Below are positions 7,315-14,062 of a stretch of 18,522 nt of DNA, one piece after another. Under the pieces are notes generated by a model. It ran no database searches. It saw only the letters and a list, made by a program, of their open reading frames with translations, and was not told the origin of the DNA. Position 1 is the stretch's first letter, and every line of letters begins with the position of its first letter. This DNA is from Anaerolineae bacterium. Lineage in GTDB: Bacteria; Chloroflexota; Anaerolineae; B4-G1. A program made the translations under genes and the position numbers. The stretch lies in the NCBI GenBank assembly GCA_030612185.1, contig JAUWOI010000023.1, positions 1 to 18,522 on the forward strand. The letters are read 5' to 3'.

Positions 7315-7866
7315 ATGAACAGGATACTAAAGGATGAAAGTGGTATTACCGCCCTGGAGACGGCCATCATCTTGATCGCCTTCGTCGTGGTCGCGGCCGT
7401 GTTTGCCTTCACCATCCTCCAGGCCGGGACGTTCTCGACCGAGCGAGGCCGGGAGGCCATCTATGGCGGCATCGAGCAGGTCTCGGCTTCGATGGAGGTC
7501 GTGGGCTCCGTCAAGGCTGTGGAGGCCGACGACCCATCTGACGAGGTGGATGATTTAATATTCGAGTTGCAGCTCGTGAGTGGTGGTGGAAGCGGGGTTG
7601 ATATGGACGCTGTGATCTACTCCTACAGCGACCCCTCCACTTATATCGCCGAAATCACCTGCACCAAGTCTTGGCTGACAGGTGAGGAAACTATGCTCGA
7701 AGCAGACGAGATAGTCGAAATTACCTGTGAGGTGGACGACGCTGCCCTGCTGAAAAACACCCAGTTCCAACTGGAGGTCAAGCCTCCGACGGGTGCGGTC
7801 ATCCCCATCGTGAGAACCACGCCGGCCGAAATCAAGGACGATGAGACCATGATACTGAACTACTAG
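7315..7866 (+). CDS. arlB: Archaellin, copy 2
   Basis: A paralogue of the preceding gene (183 residues) with the same class III signal, the same N-terminal 65 residues apart from position 66 onward, and the same C-terminal FQLEVKPPTGAVIPIVRTTPAEI. The central surface-exposed part differs in sequence and length, but cysteines C116 and C138 sit at the equivalent places (before the Trp motif and in EIVEITCE). I chose the ATG at 7315, not the in-frame GTG at 7243, because AAAGGAGACAAAAA plus ATG duplicates the start region of copy 1. An inverted repeat overlaps the stop codon (GCCTGCCG 7866-7873 with CGGCAGGC 7889-7896) and may limit read-through, which would favour high archaellin output over downstream genes. 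Confidence 0.88.
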   Translation: MNRILKDESGITALETAIILIAFVVVAAVFAFTILQAGTFSTERGREAIYGGIEQVSASMEVVGSVKAVEADDPSDEVDDLIFELQLVSGGGSGVDMDAVIYSYSDPSTYIAEITCTKSWLTGEETMLEADEIVEITCEVDDAALLKNTQFQLEVKPPTGAVIPIVRTTPAEIKDDETMILNY

Positions 7867-7905
7867 CCTGCCGGAACAGTGGGCGGTTCGGCAGGCTCAC
7901 CGCTA

Positions 7906-7940
7906 AGGTGCAACGCACTTGTTTCTAGTGCGTTGCACCT
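7906..7940. repeat. 14-bp perfect hairpin after the archaellins
   Basis: AGGTGCAACGCACT (7906-7919) pairs exactly with AGTGCGTTGCACCT (7927-7940) across a 7-nt loop. The same palindrome recurs at 10067-10105 with one extra base pair. No T tract follows. It may be a processing or attenuation hairpin, or a dispersed REP. Confidence 0.85.
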
Positions 7941-7970
7941 GAGTAATAACAAAACGAGAGGAGAATCCTC

Positions 7971-8516
7971 GTGGAACTGGAGCAGAGAGTAGAGACACTC
8001 GAACACGAACTGGAAATCCTGAAGGGAGAGATCCGGGGGACGCTGCTGGACGTGCAGGACAGTTTGGCGGAGAACCCTGCCAGCCCCTCGCGATGGCGGA
8101 AAAGAGCATGGGTGTTGGCGCTGCTTAACCTGCTCCTGTCCATCGTCCTGTTCACCAACATTCGTCTCTACACGCCGGAACCCGCACCAGGGGGAGGTTC
8201 TCTCCTGGACCCCTGGCTGCAGGCGTTTTGGGTGGCGTTGGCGTTCGTGTGGCTGCTCCTCCAGATGTACCCCCTGGCGCTGCTGCTGGAGCAGGAAGAG
8301 CCGGTGGCGCGCGATGCGGCGTGGCGCAACGCGGGCGCGCTCTTCAGGTCCAATCCAGGGCTGACGCTCGCGCTGACTGTGGCGATATTGGTCGTGGCCG
8401 TTGCGAGTGTGCTGTTCCCATCGTTGTGGTTTATTCTCACGCTGGCGCTGCTTGCCATCGTGTGCTTCAACGCGGCAGGGCCCCTGCTGCGGCTGTGCCG
8501 AGAGCGGATGCGGTAG
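7971..8516 (+). CDS. Coiled-coil plus four-TM membrane protein of the archaellum locus
   Basis: I do not recognise a named family. The 181-residue product starts with a coiled coil (LEQRVETLEHELEILKGEI, about residues 3-21) ending in RGTLLDVQD. Four hydrophobic segments follow at about 46-66, 82-106, 130-150 and 153-174, and a basic tail (LCRERMR). The N-terminal 30 residues closely resemble those of the gene at 8971, which lacks membrane segments. The GTG start at 7971 follows GAGAGGAG. Lying between archaellins and accessory genes, it could anchor or dock a soluble partner at the membrane through coiled-coil pairing; this is inference. Confidence 0.75.
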   Translation: MELEQRVETLEHELEILKGEIRGTLLDVQDSLAENPASPSRWRKRAWVLALLNLLLSIVLFTNIRLYTPEPAPGGGSLLDPWLQAFWVALAFVWLLLQMYPLALLLEQEEPVARDAAWRNAGALFRSNPGLTLALTVAILVVAVASVLFPSLWFILTLALLAIVCFNAAGPLLRLCRERMR

Positions 8517-8615
8517 ACTCCGCCAGCCCAGCCCTCCTATTCATCCACCACCGGCTCGCCCATCGTGGCACCGGTTTCCAATACTTCCCTGGTCTGGTAA
8601 CTACTACCCTGCTCG

Positions 8616-8699
8616 GCCTGGATATAGCGATCCAGGCAGGCTTGTAGTGACGACTTTAGTCGTTGGTTACGCAGCAAGAACGACTAAAGTCGTTACTAC
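8616..8699. repeat. Two hairpins in the 8517-8970 gap
   Basis: GCCTGGAT/ATCCAGGC (8616-8623 and 8630-8637) forms a small stem of the GGAT-loop-ATCC family. Then 8644-8664 and 8679-8699 pair over 21 positions with one mismatch, each arm itself containing the palindrome ACGACTTTAGTCGT. These are dispersed palindromes. No gene is visible in 8517-8970. Confidence 0.8.
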
Positions 8700-8720
8700 G
8701 AACTTGATAGCGGGGATTGC

Positions 8721-8793
8721 TGGTTCTCCGTCAACTGCTACCGTTTTTGAACCACCCACTGCCGGATCTGGCGATCCGGCAGGAGCGGTTGAG
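8721..8793. repeat. 73-bp dispersed repeat, copy 2
   Basis: Matches 5933-6005 with one substitution. It includes the perfect stem GCCGGATC/GATCCGGC at 8761-8780. The pair brackets the archaellin genes and the four-TM gene in direct orientation, so recombination between copies could delete them. Confidence 0.85.
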
Positions 8794-8858
8794 TAGTAAC
8801 CACCGTTGCAGGGCGCGCAAGTTGGGAAACGACCCGTGGCGCCGAGAGTGAAACTAAT

Positions 8859-8904
8859 CTGTAACGGAGCCGTAACCAAAACAAGGTGAGAAATGTGGTA
8901 AATT
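8859..8904 (+). promoter_or_regulatory. Putative promoter of the arl accessory genes
   Basis: CTGTAAC (8859-8865) and CCGTAAC (8870-8876) lie 11 bp apart and start 40 and 29 bp before an extended -10 (TGG then TAAATT at 8899-8904). The geometry is identical to the promoter at 11096. No -35 consensus is seen, consistent with an activator-dependent promoter. The predicted leader is about 60 nt. Confidence 0.55.
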
Positions 8905-8970
8905 AGTTGTGCCAAGACATTCAACAGCGGGAGCGACCTGAATGGGCGACTGAAACAGGGAGGAGTTGTT

Positions 8971-9591
8971 ATGCAACAACTGGAACAGAGGGTGAAGGCT
9001 CTCGAATACGAACTGAAAATCATAAAGAACCAAGTACAGCGGACGCTGCTGGATATTCAGGAGCAGGTTCTGATCCACTATTACCCCTCCCTCAGGGCAG
9101 AGGAGGAAACCCCTACGGAAGGCATCCTTCAATCTCTGGAAGCCATCAGGCGAGAAAAGCAGGCGGCAGGGGAGGCGCCCAATCCCCCCGGAGCACAGCC
9201 CGAAGTGAAGATGGTCTCTCTCGGGAATGTGAAGGCGGGGCAAGAGGAAACCCCTGGCTCTCTTGAAGGGGAAGTATCCTCCCCATCTGAGGGAGGGGAG
9301 GATCAGTCTCGCATCATGGAACTCTCGGGCTGGGTGAGCAGTACCGCGCAGAAGATAGGGGGGGAACGCACAGGCAGGCTGATCCAGGCATGCACTAACA
9401 AGGGCATCATCGCCCCGGACATTGAGGTTTCCCTTCTTCGGCTCACCGGGCTGATCAGCGTGGACAGCGCTCCGGAGCAGGTAGCGGTAAACGAGATACT
9501 AGGCGCCCTCCTGAAACTGAATGAACTGCTGGGCCGTGGAAGCGACGTAGAAGAGGCCCTCTCAATCATAGAGGAGGCAAACCTTGGATAA
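8971..9591 (+). CDS. Coiled-coil protein with possible ArlC/D/E-like C-terminal domain
   Basis: A soluble 206-residue protein. Residues 1-35 form a coiled coil (LEQRVKALEYELKIIKNQV then RTLLDIQEQ) shared with the four-TM protein at 7971. A Glu/Pro/Gly-rich linker spans about 40-105. The C-terminal ~95 residues are helical (RLIQACTNKGIIAPDIEVSL, then LGALLKLNELLG) and faintly recall the archaeal FlaD/E domain, whose members link the archaellum motor to chemotaxis. That assignment is weak and rests partly on position, directly before ArlG- and ArlF-like genes. The ATG at 8971 follows GGGAGGAG with ideal spacing. The stop overlaps the next gene by 8 bp if that gene uses its TTG start, indicating translational coupling. 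Confidence 0.55.
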   Translation: MQQLEQRVKALEYELKIIKNQVQRTLLDIQEQVLIHYYPSLRAEEETPTEGILQSLEAIRREKQAAGEAPNPPGAQPEVKMVSLGNVKAGQEETPGSLEGEVSSPSEGGEDQSRIMELSGWVSSTAQKIGGERTGRLIQACTNKGIIAPDIEVSLLRLTGLISVDSAPEQVAVNEILGALLKLNELLGRGSDVEEALSIIEEANLG

Positions 9592-10054
9592 GATGATAGT
9601 CACGACCCTCCTGATCATAGCAGGCGTAGTGTCTGCGGTCTTGGTTTTCAACACTATCTACCCCGCAGCCGTCCAAAGCGGCGATGCCTTGACCAGCAGG
9701 CAGAGAAGGATAGACGAACGCCTCCGGAGTCAGATCGAGATCATTCACGCTACCGGGAAGTCAAACAACAACAATGTATTTGTATGGGTCAAGAATGTCG
9801 GTTCCACGCACATAAGCGCAATCGAGAGTTGTGATGTCTTCTTTGGACTGGATGGCAGTTTCGCCCGCATCCCTTATGGTGAGGGAACACCCTATTGGGA
9901 ATATGAACTGGAAAATGACAGCGCGTGGAATCCCACGGCAACCCTCAAGATCACCATCCGCTATGGTGCTTCATACCCTTCAGCAGGAAGGCACTTTTTG
10001 AAAGTGACCATTCCGAATGGTATCTCCGATGAGTACTACTTCAGCATCGAGTGA
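9584..10054 (+). CDS. arlG: ArlG/FlaG-like archaellum stator protein
   Basis: In archaea ArlG sits in the cell envelope with ArlF and anchors the archaellum stator to the S-layer. This 156-residue protein has one N-terminal membrane helix (about 4-25, IVTTLLIIAGVVSAVLVFN) without a charged leader. A short helix with RIDERLRSQIEIIHATG follows, then a beta-rich domain containing VFVWVKNVGSTHISAIES and CDVFFGLDGSFARIPY, typical of the FlaF/FlaG family, and a C-terminal YYFSIE. The TTG at 9584 is placed 6 nt after GAGGAGG (9571-9577) and overlaps the previous gene. The ATG at 9593 is an alternative that removes three residues. The host of an S-layer-binding stator in a bacterium would be informative. 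Confidence 0.72.
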   Translation: MDKMIVTTLLIIAGVVSAVLVFNTIYPAAVQSGDALTSRQRRIDERLRSQIEIIHATGKSNNNNVFVWVKNVGSTHISAIESCDVFFGLDGSFARIPYGEGTPYWEYELENDSAWNPTATLKITIRYGASYPSAGRHFLKVTIPNGISDEYYFSIE

Positions 10055-10066
10055 CCATTACTGCTC

Positions 10067-10105
10067 AGGTGCAACGCACTTTTGCTAAACAAGTGCGTTG
10101 CACCT
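10067..10105. repeat. 15-bp perfect hairpin between arlG- and arlF-like genes
   Basis: AGGTGCAACGCACTT (10067-10081) pairs exactly with AAGTGCGTTGCACCT (10091-10105) around a 9-nt loop. It is the same palindrome as at 7906-7940, starting 13 bp after the arlG-like stop. Confidence 0.85.
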
Positions 10106-10133
10106 TATATGGCTTGGTAGTTACGAGTGATCT

Positions 10134-10649
10134 ATGGAGACGATAATCACTGGGCTCATAATCATAAGTCTTCTGTTGTTGGTGGTATTCACCATCGCCG
10201 AGGGTCTCCTCTCCTCGCAAGACGCCATTCAGGCATCCTGGCGGGAGATGGAGCAGCGACTGGGGGAGAGGGCCAGGACCAATCTCTCACCCGTCGCAGC
10301 ACAGACTATAAGCAGTGGCGCTGTTGTGGAGGTAACCCTCAGGAACGACGGGGACACCAAGTTGGCGGACTTTGACCACTGGGACGTTATCCTTCAATAT
10401 TATGATGGCGCTGGTAGTTACTATACAGAATGGTACCCCTTTGGCTCGGGGACAAACGAATGGGATGTGTGGGACATCTTCCTGGATGCCCCAACCGTTG
10501 ACGAGGTTTTTGACATCGGCATCCTCAATCCAGGAGAGGAAGCGGTGATCTGGATATCGGTTTCACCTGCGGTGGGAGTAGGTACCACTAACCTGGCGAC
10601 CATAGCCGCCCCCAACGGCATTACCGCCTCGACCGTCTTCACACGCTGA
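10134..10649 (+). CDS. arlF: ArlF/FlaF-like archaellum stator protein
   Basis: A 171-residue protein with a single N-terminal membrane helix (about 3-25) lacking a signal leader, an amphipathic segment (QASWREMEQRLGERARTNLS) and a beta-sandwich-like exterior domain with VVEVTLRNDGDTKLADFDHWDVI and a C-terminal APNGITASTVF. This layout matches archaeal FlaF, which binds the S-layer and works with FlaG. The split between F and G is based on order and overall shape, so the two names could be exchanged. The ATG at 10134 has only a weak ribosome binding site (GAGTGAT). The stop codon is followed at once by ACGTCAA heptamers. Confidence 0.62.
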   Translation: METIITGLIIISLLLLVVFTIAEGLLSSQDAIQASWREMEQRLGERARTNLSPVAAQTISSGAVVEVTLRNDGDTKLADFDHWDVILQYYDGAGSYYTEWYPFGSGTNEWDVWDIFLDAPTVDEVFDIGILNPGEEAVIWISVSPAVGVGTTNLATIAAPNGITASTVFTR

Positions 10650-10650
10650 A

Positions 10651-10684
10651 ACGTCAAACGTCAAATGTCAAACGTGAGACGTGA
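10651..10684. repeat. Heptamer array ACGTCAA/ACGTGAG after arlF
   Basis: Five 7-bp units (ACGTCAA twice, ATGTCAA, ACGTGAG, and a partial ACGTGA) begin immediately after the stop. The same heptamer family follows the stop of the CheR-TPR gene and overlaps the holA stop. Confidence 0.8.
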
Positions 10685-10732
10685 TCCTGGTCGGTGCATT
10701 AGGCAGCATTACGTTTCACACTGATTGGTGGA

Positions 10733-10772
10733 AGGCCCTGTGGATGTGAGTCATATTCTACAGGGGCTTTTT
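10733..10772 (+). terminator. Probable intrinsic terminator after the archaellum genes
   Basis: AGGCCCTGT (10733-10741) pairs with ACAGGGGCT (10760-10768), with one G-G mismatch. TTTTT follows at 10768-10772. It is the best hairpin-plus-T-tract in the window and separates the arl genes from the che operon. Confidence 0.65.
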
Positions 10773-10886
10773 CTTGGTAGCCGGGCGGCTTGGCGCCCAG
10801 CATCAGCGGACCATTTCAACGCCCCGCGTGGGAGCGGCTGAACTCCTTGATGGTGCGAATTCTTTACAAACGAGACAATATCCACC

Positions 10887-11024
10887 CGTCATTCTGAGCG
10901 TAGTTTTCGCCCGTCATTCTGAGCGTAGCGAAGAATCTCGTAGCGAAGAATCTCGTTCGGATGTTTGCTATCCACCCTGGCTTGTGAACCGAGATTCTTC
11001 GTCGCTGCGCTCCTCAGAATGACG
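10887..11024. repeat. Dispersed inverted-repeat element in the arl-che gap
   Basis: CGTCATTCTGAG (10887-10898) and its reverse complement CTCAGAATGACG (11013-11024) bound the element. Inside, GTCATTCTGAGCGTAG and CGTAGCGAAGAATCT are each partly duplicated. The ends resemble those of the elements at 5767 and 6095 (GTCATTSYGAG type). No gene is visible in 10650-11209. Confidence 0.8.
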
Positions 11025-11095
11025 CGTTTTCGCTCGTCGGTTTGAGGCAGAGATTCGCTGAGCAGTTACGTTACTTTCACCAGTCCGAAACGTTG

Positions 11096-11141
11096 CTGTA
11101 ACGCAATTGAAACCCTGAGAATGCCTGTTTTGAGTTATACT
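11096..11141 (+). promoter_or_regulatory. Putative promoter of the chemotaxis operon
   Basis: CTGTAAC (11096-11102) and TTGAAAC (11107-11113) lie 11 bp apart and begin 40 and 29 bp before TATACT (11136-11141). The segment TTTTG-G-TTATACT is shared with the archaellin promoter at 6470-6482. The predicted leader is about 60 nt. Confidence 0.5.
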
Positions 11142-11209
11142 GACATTACTCGTGAAGGCTAGACCAGACCGCAGAATTTAGTAAAGCGGATTCCACGAAA
11201 GGATCAGTT

Positions 11210-11680
11210 ATGATGTCAATGGATAACGAAGATACTCAGTTGGTGACTTTCAGACTGGACGACCAGGAATACGCCCTGCCTATCGCCAACGTCGTGCAAG
11301 TCGTTCGCATCGTGGCTATCACCCCGATGCCCGAAGTATCGAAGATTGTGAAGGGGGTAATCAACGTCAGAGGCAAGGTCATTCCGGTCATTGACGTCCG
11401 CAGGCGGTTCAACCTGCCGGCCAAGTCCCACGACCTGAACACCCAGTTGTTGATAGCCCAGATGGATAATCGTATGATGGCCTTGATAGTGGACGTCGTC
11501 TCTGAGGTGTTGACCATGCCGGCCGGCAACATCGAGCCTCCTTCGGAGATCGCGCCGCAGATGGAGCGGTTGTCGGCGGTGGGCAAACTGGGCGACAGGC
11601 TGCTATTGATGCCTGACCTCAGCAGGATTCTGACCTTTGAGGAGGAGAGACGTCTGGAGGCGGTTCTGGCGGATGGTTAG
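11210..11680 (+). CDS. cheW: CheW chemotaxis coupling protein
   Basis: A single-domain CheW of 156 residues, the adaptor that joins chemoreceptors to the CheA kinase in the cytoplasmic array. The sequence opens with LVTFRLDDQEYALPIANVVQVV and contains the family core MPEVSKIVKGVINVRGKVIPVIDVR, followed by LIVDVVSEVLTMP and IEPP. Length and order match the family. The ATG at 11210 follows AAAGGA (11197-11202); an ATG three codons on is also possible. It is the first gene of a run of seven same-strand genes with short gaps, preceded by its own promoter. No CheA is encoded in the window. Confidence 0.9.
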   Translation: MMSMDNEDTQLVTFRLDDQEYALPIANVVQVVRIVAITPMPEVSKIVKGVINVRGKVIPVIDVRRRFNLPAKSHDLNTQLLIAQMDNRMMALIVDVVSEVLTMPAGNIEPPSEIAPQMERLSAVGKLGDRLLLMPDLSRILTFEEERRLEAVLADG

Positions 11681-11684
11681 TTTG

Positions 11685-11700
11685 TTGGTTGGTTGGTTGG
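11685..11700. repeat. Four TTGG repeats between cheW and cheR
   Basis: TTGG is repeated four times beginning 4 bp after the cheW stop. It fills half of the 32-bp spacer. Confidence 0.85.
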
Positions 11701-11712
11701 TTTGAGGCGAGG

Positions 11713-13257
11713 ATGTGTATGAACGGGAGTGTCGAACTTACGCAGATGGATTACCAGCGCTTTCGGGATCTTGTCCTGGAGAGAAGCGGCTTACATTTCT
11801 CGGCAGACAAGCGGCAAGCGCTGAGAAGGGGGCTGGCTGAGGCTCTGGAGGCGTCCCCTTGCGCCAGTTTGGATGAGTACTATGAGTTGCTCCGGAGCAG
11901 CCCCTCCAGCCATTGCGAATGGGACCGCGCGATCAGCGCGTTGACTGTGGGCGAGACGTACTTCCTGCGCAACAAGGGCCACTTCGAGACTCTGACCAAA
12001 CATATCCTGCCGGAAGTCATCGCCCGGCGGGAACACTCCAGCCGGCGTATCCGCATCTGGAGTGCAGGCTGCGCCACCGGCGAAGAGCCGTACTCTATCG
12101 CCATCGCCCTGCGCGAGTTGATCCCAAACCTGGAGAGTTGGAATATTCTGATCCTGGCCACCGACATCAATCGGGACGCGCTGCGCAAAGCCAGAGAAGG
12201 GCTGTACGGGGCCTGGTCCTTTCGCGGTGTCGAAAAGCGCATCCAGGACCGCTATTTCCACCTCAATGGGACAAGACAGTTCGCCATTGCTGGCAACATC
12301 AAACGTATGGTCGCTTTCGATTACCTGAACCTGGTTGAGGATCGTTACCCGTCGCTCACCAACAACACCAACGGGATGGACGTGATCCTCTGCCGCAACG
12401 TGACCATCTATTTCACCCCAGAGGTGACCCAGAAGGTATTGGGCCGCTTTTACAACTGTTTGACAGACGGCGGCTGGCTGATACCGGGCGCTTCGGAGCC
12501 CAACATGGTTTTCTACCGCGACTTCCAATCCAGGAATTTCCCCGGAGCGGTGGTCTACCGGAGGCAGGTGGTGGCCAAAGCGAAAGTCAGGCCAGCGCCT
12601 GTGTTCAAACCGCAGATGCCCGCGTTCGAACCGCTGGCGCCTGTGGCGAGGGCGCCCAAGCCCCAACCACTCCCCTGGGTTCCTGGCCTGCAGCCTGACT
12701 TGAAGAAGGAACAGAAGCCACCCCCGCTACCGTTGGGCAAAGGTCTCCCGACCGAGCTCCCCGATCCCTACGAGATGGCCCTGGCGCTACTGCAGGCCGG
12801 CCAGGTGGATGAGGCATTGGTCAAACTGTACGAGAAACTCGACCAGGACCCCGGCTTCGCCCCAACGTATTACACGCTGGGCAAGATCTATGCCAACAAG
12901 GGCAACCTGGAGGAGGCTCAGCACTGGTGCGAGAGGGCCATCAAAAGAGATAAACTACGTCCAGAGCCGTATTACACCCTCTCGATGGTCTATCAGCAGC
13001 ACGGTATGCTGGACGAGGCCACGAATGCCCTGAAGAAAACGATCTACCTGGACCGCGATTTCGCCCTGGCCCACTACAACCTGGCGCAACTCTATCAGCA
13101 ATCGGGCAAGGAGAGGTTGGCCCAGAAATCGCTACAGAATGTCCAGCGACTCCTGCAGGGCAAACCCAGGCACGAGCCAGTCCCTGAAGGGGACGGTATG
13201 GTTGCGGGTCGCCTGCTACAACTGGCGGAGATGCAGTTGGCAAGTGGGAAGATGTGA
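11713..13257 (+). CDS. cheR: CheR methyltransferase with C-terminal TPR domain
   Basis: This enzyme transfers methyl groups from S-adenosylmethionine to glutamates of chemoreceptors. The 514-residue product has the CheR N-terminal helical domain (about 5-75), the ALTVGETYFLRNKGHF segment, the cofactor loop WSAGCATGEEPYSIAIA (about 115-131), ILATDIN, and ILCRNVTIYF (about 224-233). A proline-rich linker (about 290-350) leads to three or four tetratricopeptide repeats (about 354-476). TPR-linked CheR proteins occur in several bacterial chemosensory systems, where the repeats mediate protein contacts. ATG 11713 and ATG 11719 both have a GAGG at workable spacing; a TTG at 11689 inside the TTGG repeats is unlikely. 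It sits between two cheW genes. Confidence 0.9.
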   Translation: MCMNGSVELTQMDYQRFRDLVLERSGLHFSADKRQALRRGLAEALEASPCASLDEYYELLRSSPSSHCEWDRAISALTVGETYFLRNKGHFETLTKHILPEVIARREHSSRRIRIWSAGCATGEEPYSIAIALRELIPNLESWNILILATDINRDALRKAREGLYGAWSFRGVEKRIQDRYFHLNGTRQFAIAGNIKRMVAFDYLNLVEDRYPSLTNNTNGMDVILCRNVTIYFTPEVTQKVLGRFYNCLTDGGWLIPGASEPNMVFYRDFQSRNFPGAVVYRRQVVAKAKVRPAPVFKPQMPAFEPLAPVARAPKPQPLPWVPGLQPDLKKEQKPPPLPLGKGLPTELPDPYEMALALLQAGQVDEALVKLYEKLDQDPGFAPTYYTLGKIYANKGNLEEAQHWCERAIKRDKLRPEPYYTLSMVYQQHGMLDEATNALKKTIYLDRDFALAHYNLAQLYQQSGKERLAQKSLQNVQRLLQGKPRHEPVPEGDGMVAGRLLQLAEMQLASGKM

Positions 13258-13258
13258 G

Positions 13259-13314
13259 ACGTGAAACGTCAAACGTGAAACGTGAAACGTGAAACGTGAA
13301 ACGTGAAACGTGAG
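13259..13314. repeat. Eight ACGTGAA heptamers between cheR and cheW2
   Basis: Eight 7-bp units (six ACGTGAA, one ACGTCAA, one ACGTGAG) fill 13259-13314, starting 1 bp after the cheR stop. GTG codons inside the array are in frame with cheW2 but are unlikely starts. Confidence 0.9.
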
Positions 13315-13332
13315 ATGTATGGGGAAGATGAG

Positions 13333-14031
13333 ATGCAGATAGATAAGGGGATAACGCCAGAAGTTATGGACTTGGATGAATTTCGTCAGCGTATCAAGAA
13401 CGACGATGACGAAGCGGCGCTAGAGTTCTCTGACGAGGACAACTTGACCCTCGATATGCTTTTCAGTGACGCGACGCCGGCGGCAGCGTCGGGGGTCTCT
13501 GGCAAGAAGGCCATGTCCACCGCAAAGGCGCAGGCCATCCTGGAAAAGCGGGCGCAGGCGCTGGCCAGGGCTACCGAGGTGGAGACAGGCGAGACGATGC
13601 AGTTTGTCGTTTTCTCCCTGGCCAATGAGACCTACGGCATACCCACTAACTACGTCAAGGAAGTGCAGCCCCTGAGGGACGTGAGCCCCGTGCCCTGTAC
13701 CCCCGACTTCGTAGTCGGCGTCATCAACATCCGTGGCTCTATCTACTCGGTCGTAGATATCCGCCAGTTCCTGGGCGTACAGAAACAGGAGATGACCGAC
13801 CTGACCAAGGTCATCCTGGTGGACGCCGCCGGGTTGGAGGTGGGCATCCTGGCCGACGACGTATCGGGATCAATGAGCATAGCCATGGCCGAGATCAAGC
13901 CGTCGTTGGCTACCACAGCGAGTAGCAAGGAGGAATACATCCAGGGGGTGACGAAGGACATTCTGATTATCCTGAACCTGGATGCGCTGATGCGCGACAA
14001 GCGCGTCGTCGTCCACGAGGAAGTGGCGTGA
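13333..14031 (+). CDS. cheW: CheW-like protein with acidic N-terminal extension
   Basis: A second CheW adaptor of 232 residues. The CheW domain spans about 89-225 (MQFVVFSLANETYGIPTNYV, then FVVGVINIRGSIYSVVDIR, then GILADDVSGSMSI). The first ~88 residues are not CheW. They include an acidic stretch (IKNDDDEAALEFSDEDN) and a basic helix (AQAILEKRAQALARATEVE), perhaps a partner-binding tail. I chose the ATG at 13333 because GGGGAAG lies 5 nt upstream. The in-frame GTG at 13303 falls inside the heptamer array, and the ATG at 13315 lacks a good site. It probably gives the array a second coupling specificity, but this is inference. Confidence 0.87.
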   Translation: MQIDKGITPEVMDLDEFRQRIKNDDDEAALEFSDEDNLTLDMLFSDATPAAASGVSGKKAMSTAKAQAILEKRAQALARATEVETGETMQFVVFSLANETYGIPTNYVKEVQPLRDVSPVPCTPDFVVGVINIRGSIYSVVDIRQFLGVQKQEMTDLTKVILVDAAGLEVGILADDVSGSMSIAMAEIKPSLATTASSKEEYIQGVTKDILIILNLDALMRDKRVVVHEEVA

Positions 14032-14046
14032 GGTGGGTGTGGAGGG

Positions 14047-14060
14047 TAGGGAGTAGGGAG
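14047..14060. repeat. Two TAGGGAG heptamers serving as ribosome binding site
   Basis: Two units of TAGGGAG end 2 nt before the next ATG and provide its only Shine-Dalgarno-like purines. The same heptamer precedes the genes at 14690 and 16248. Confidence 0.75.
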
Positions 14061-14062
14061 TA

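Noticed and set aside
11689..11712. TTG start for the CheR-TPR gene
   Set aside because: It lies inside the TTGG repeat and has no ribosome binding site; ATG 11713/11719 are better.
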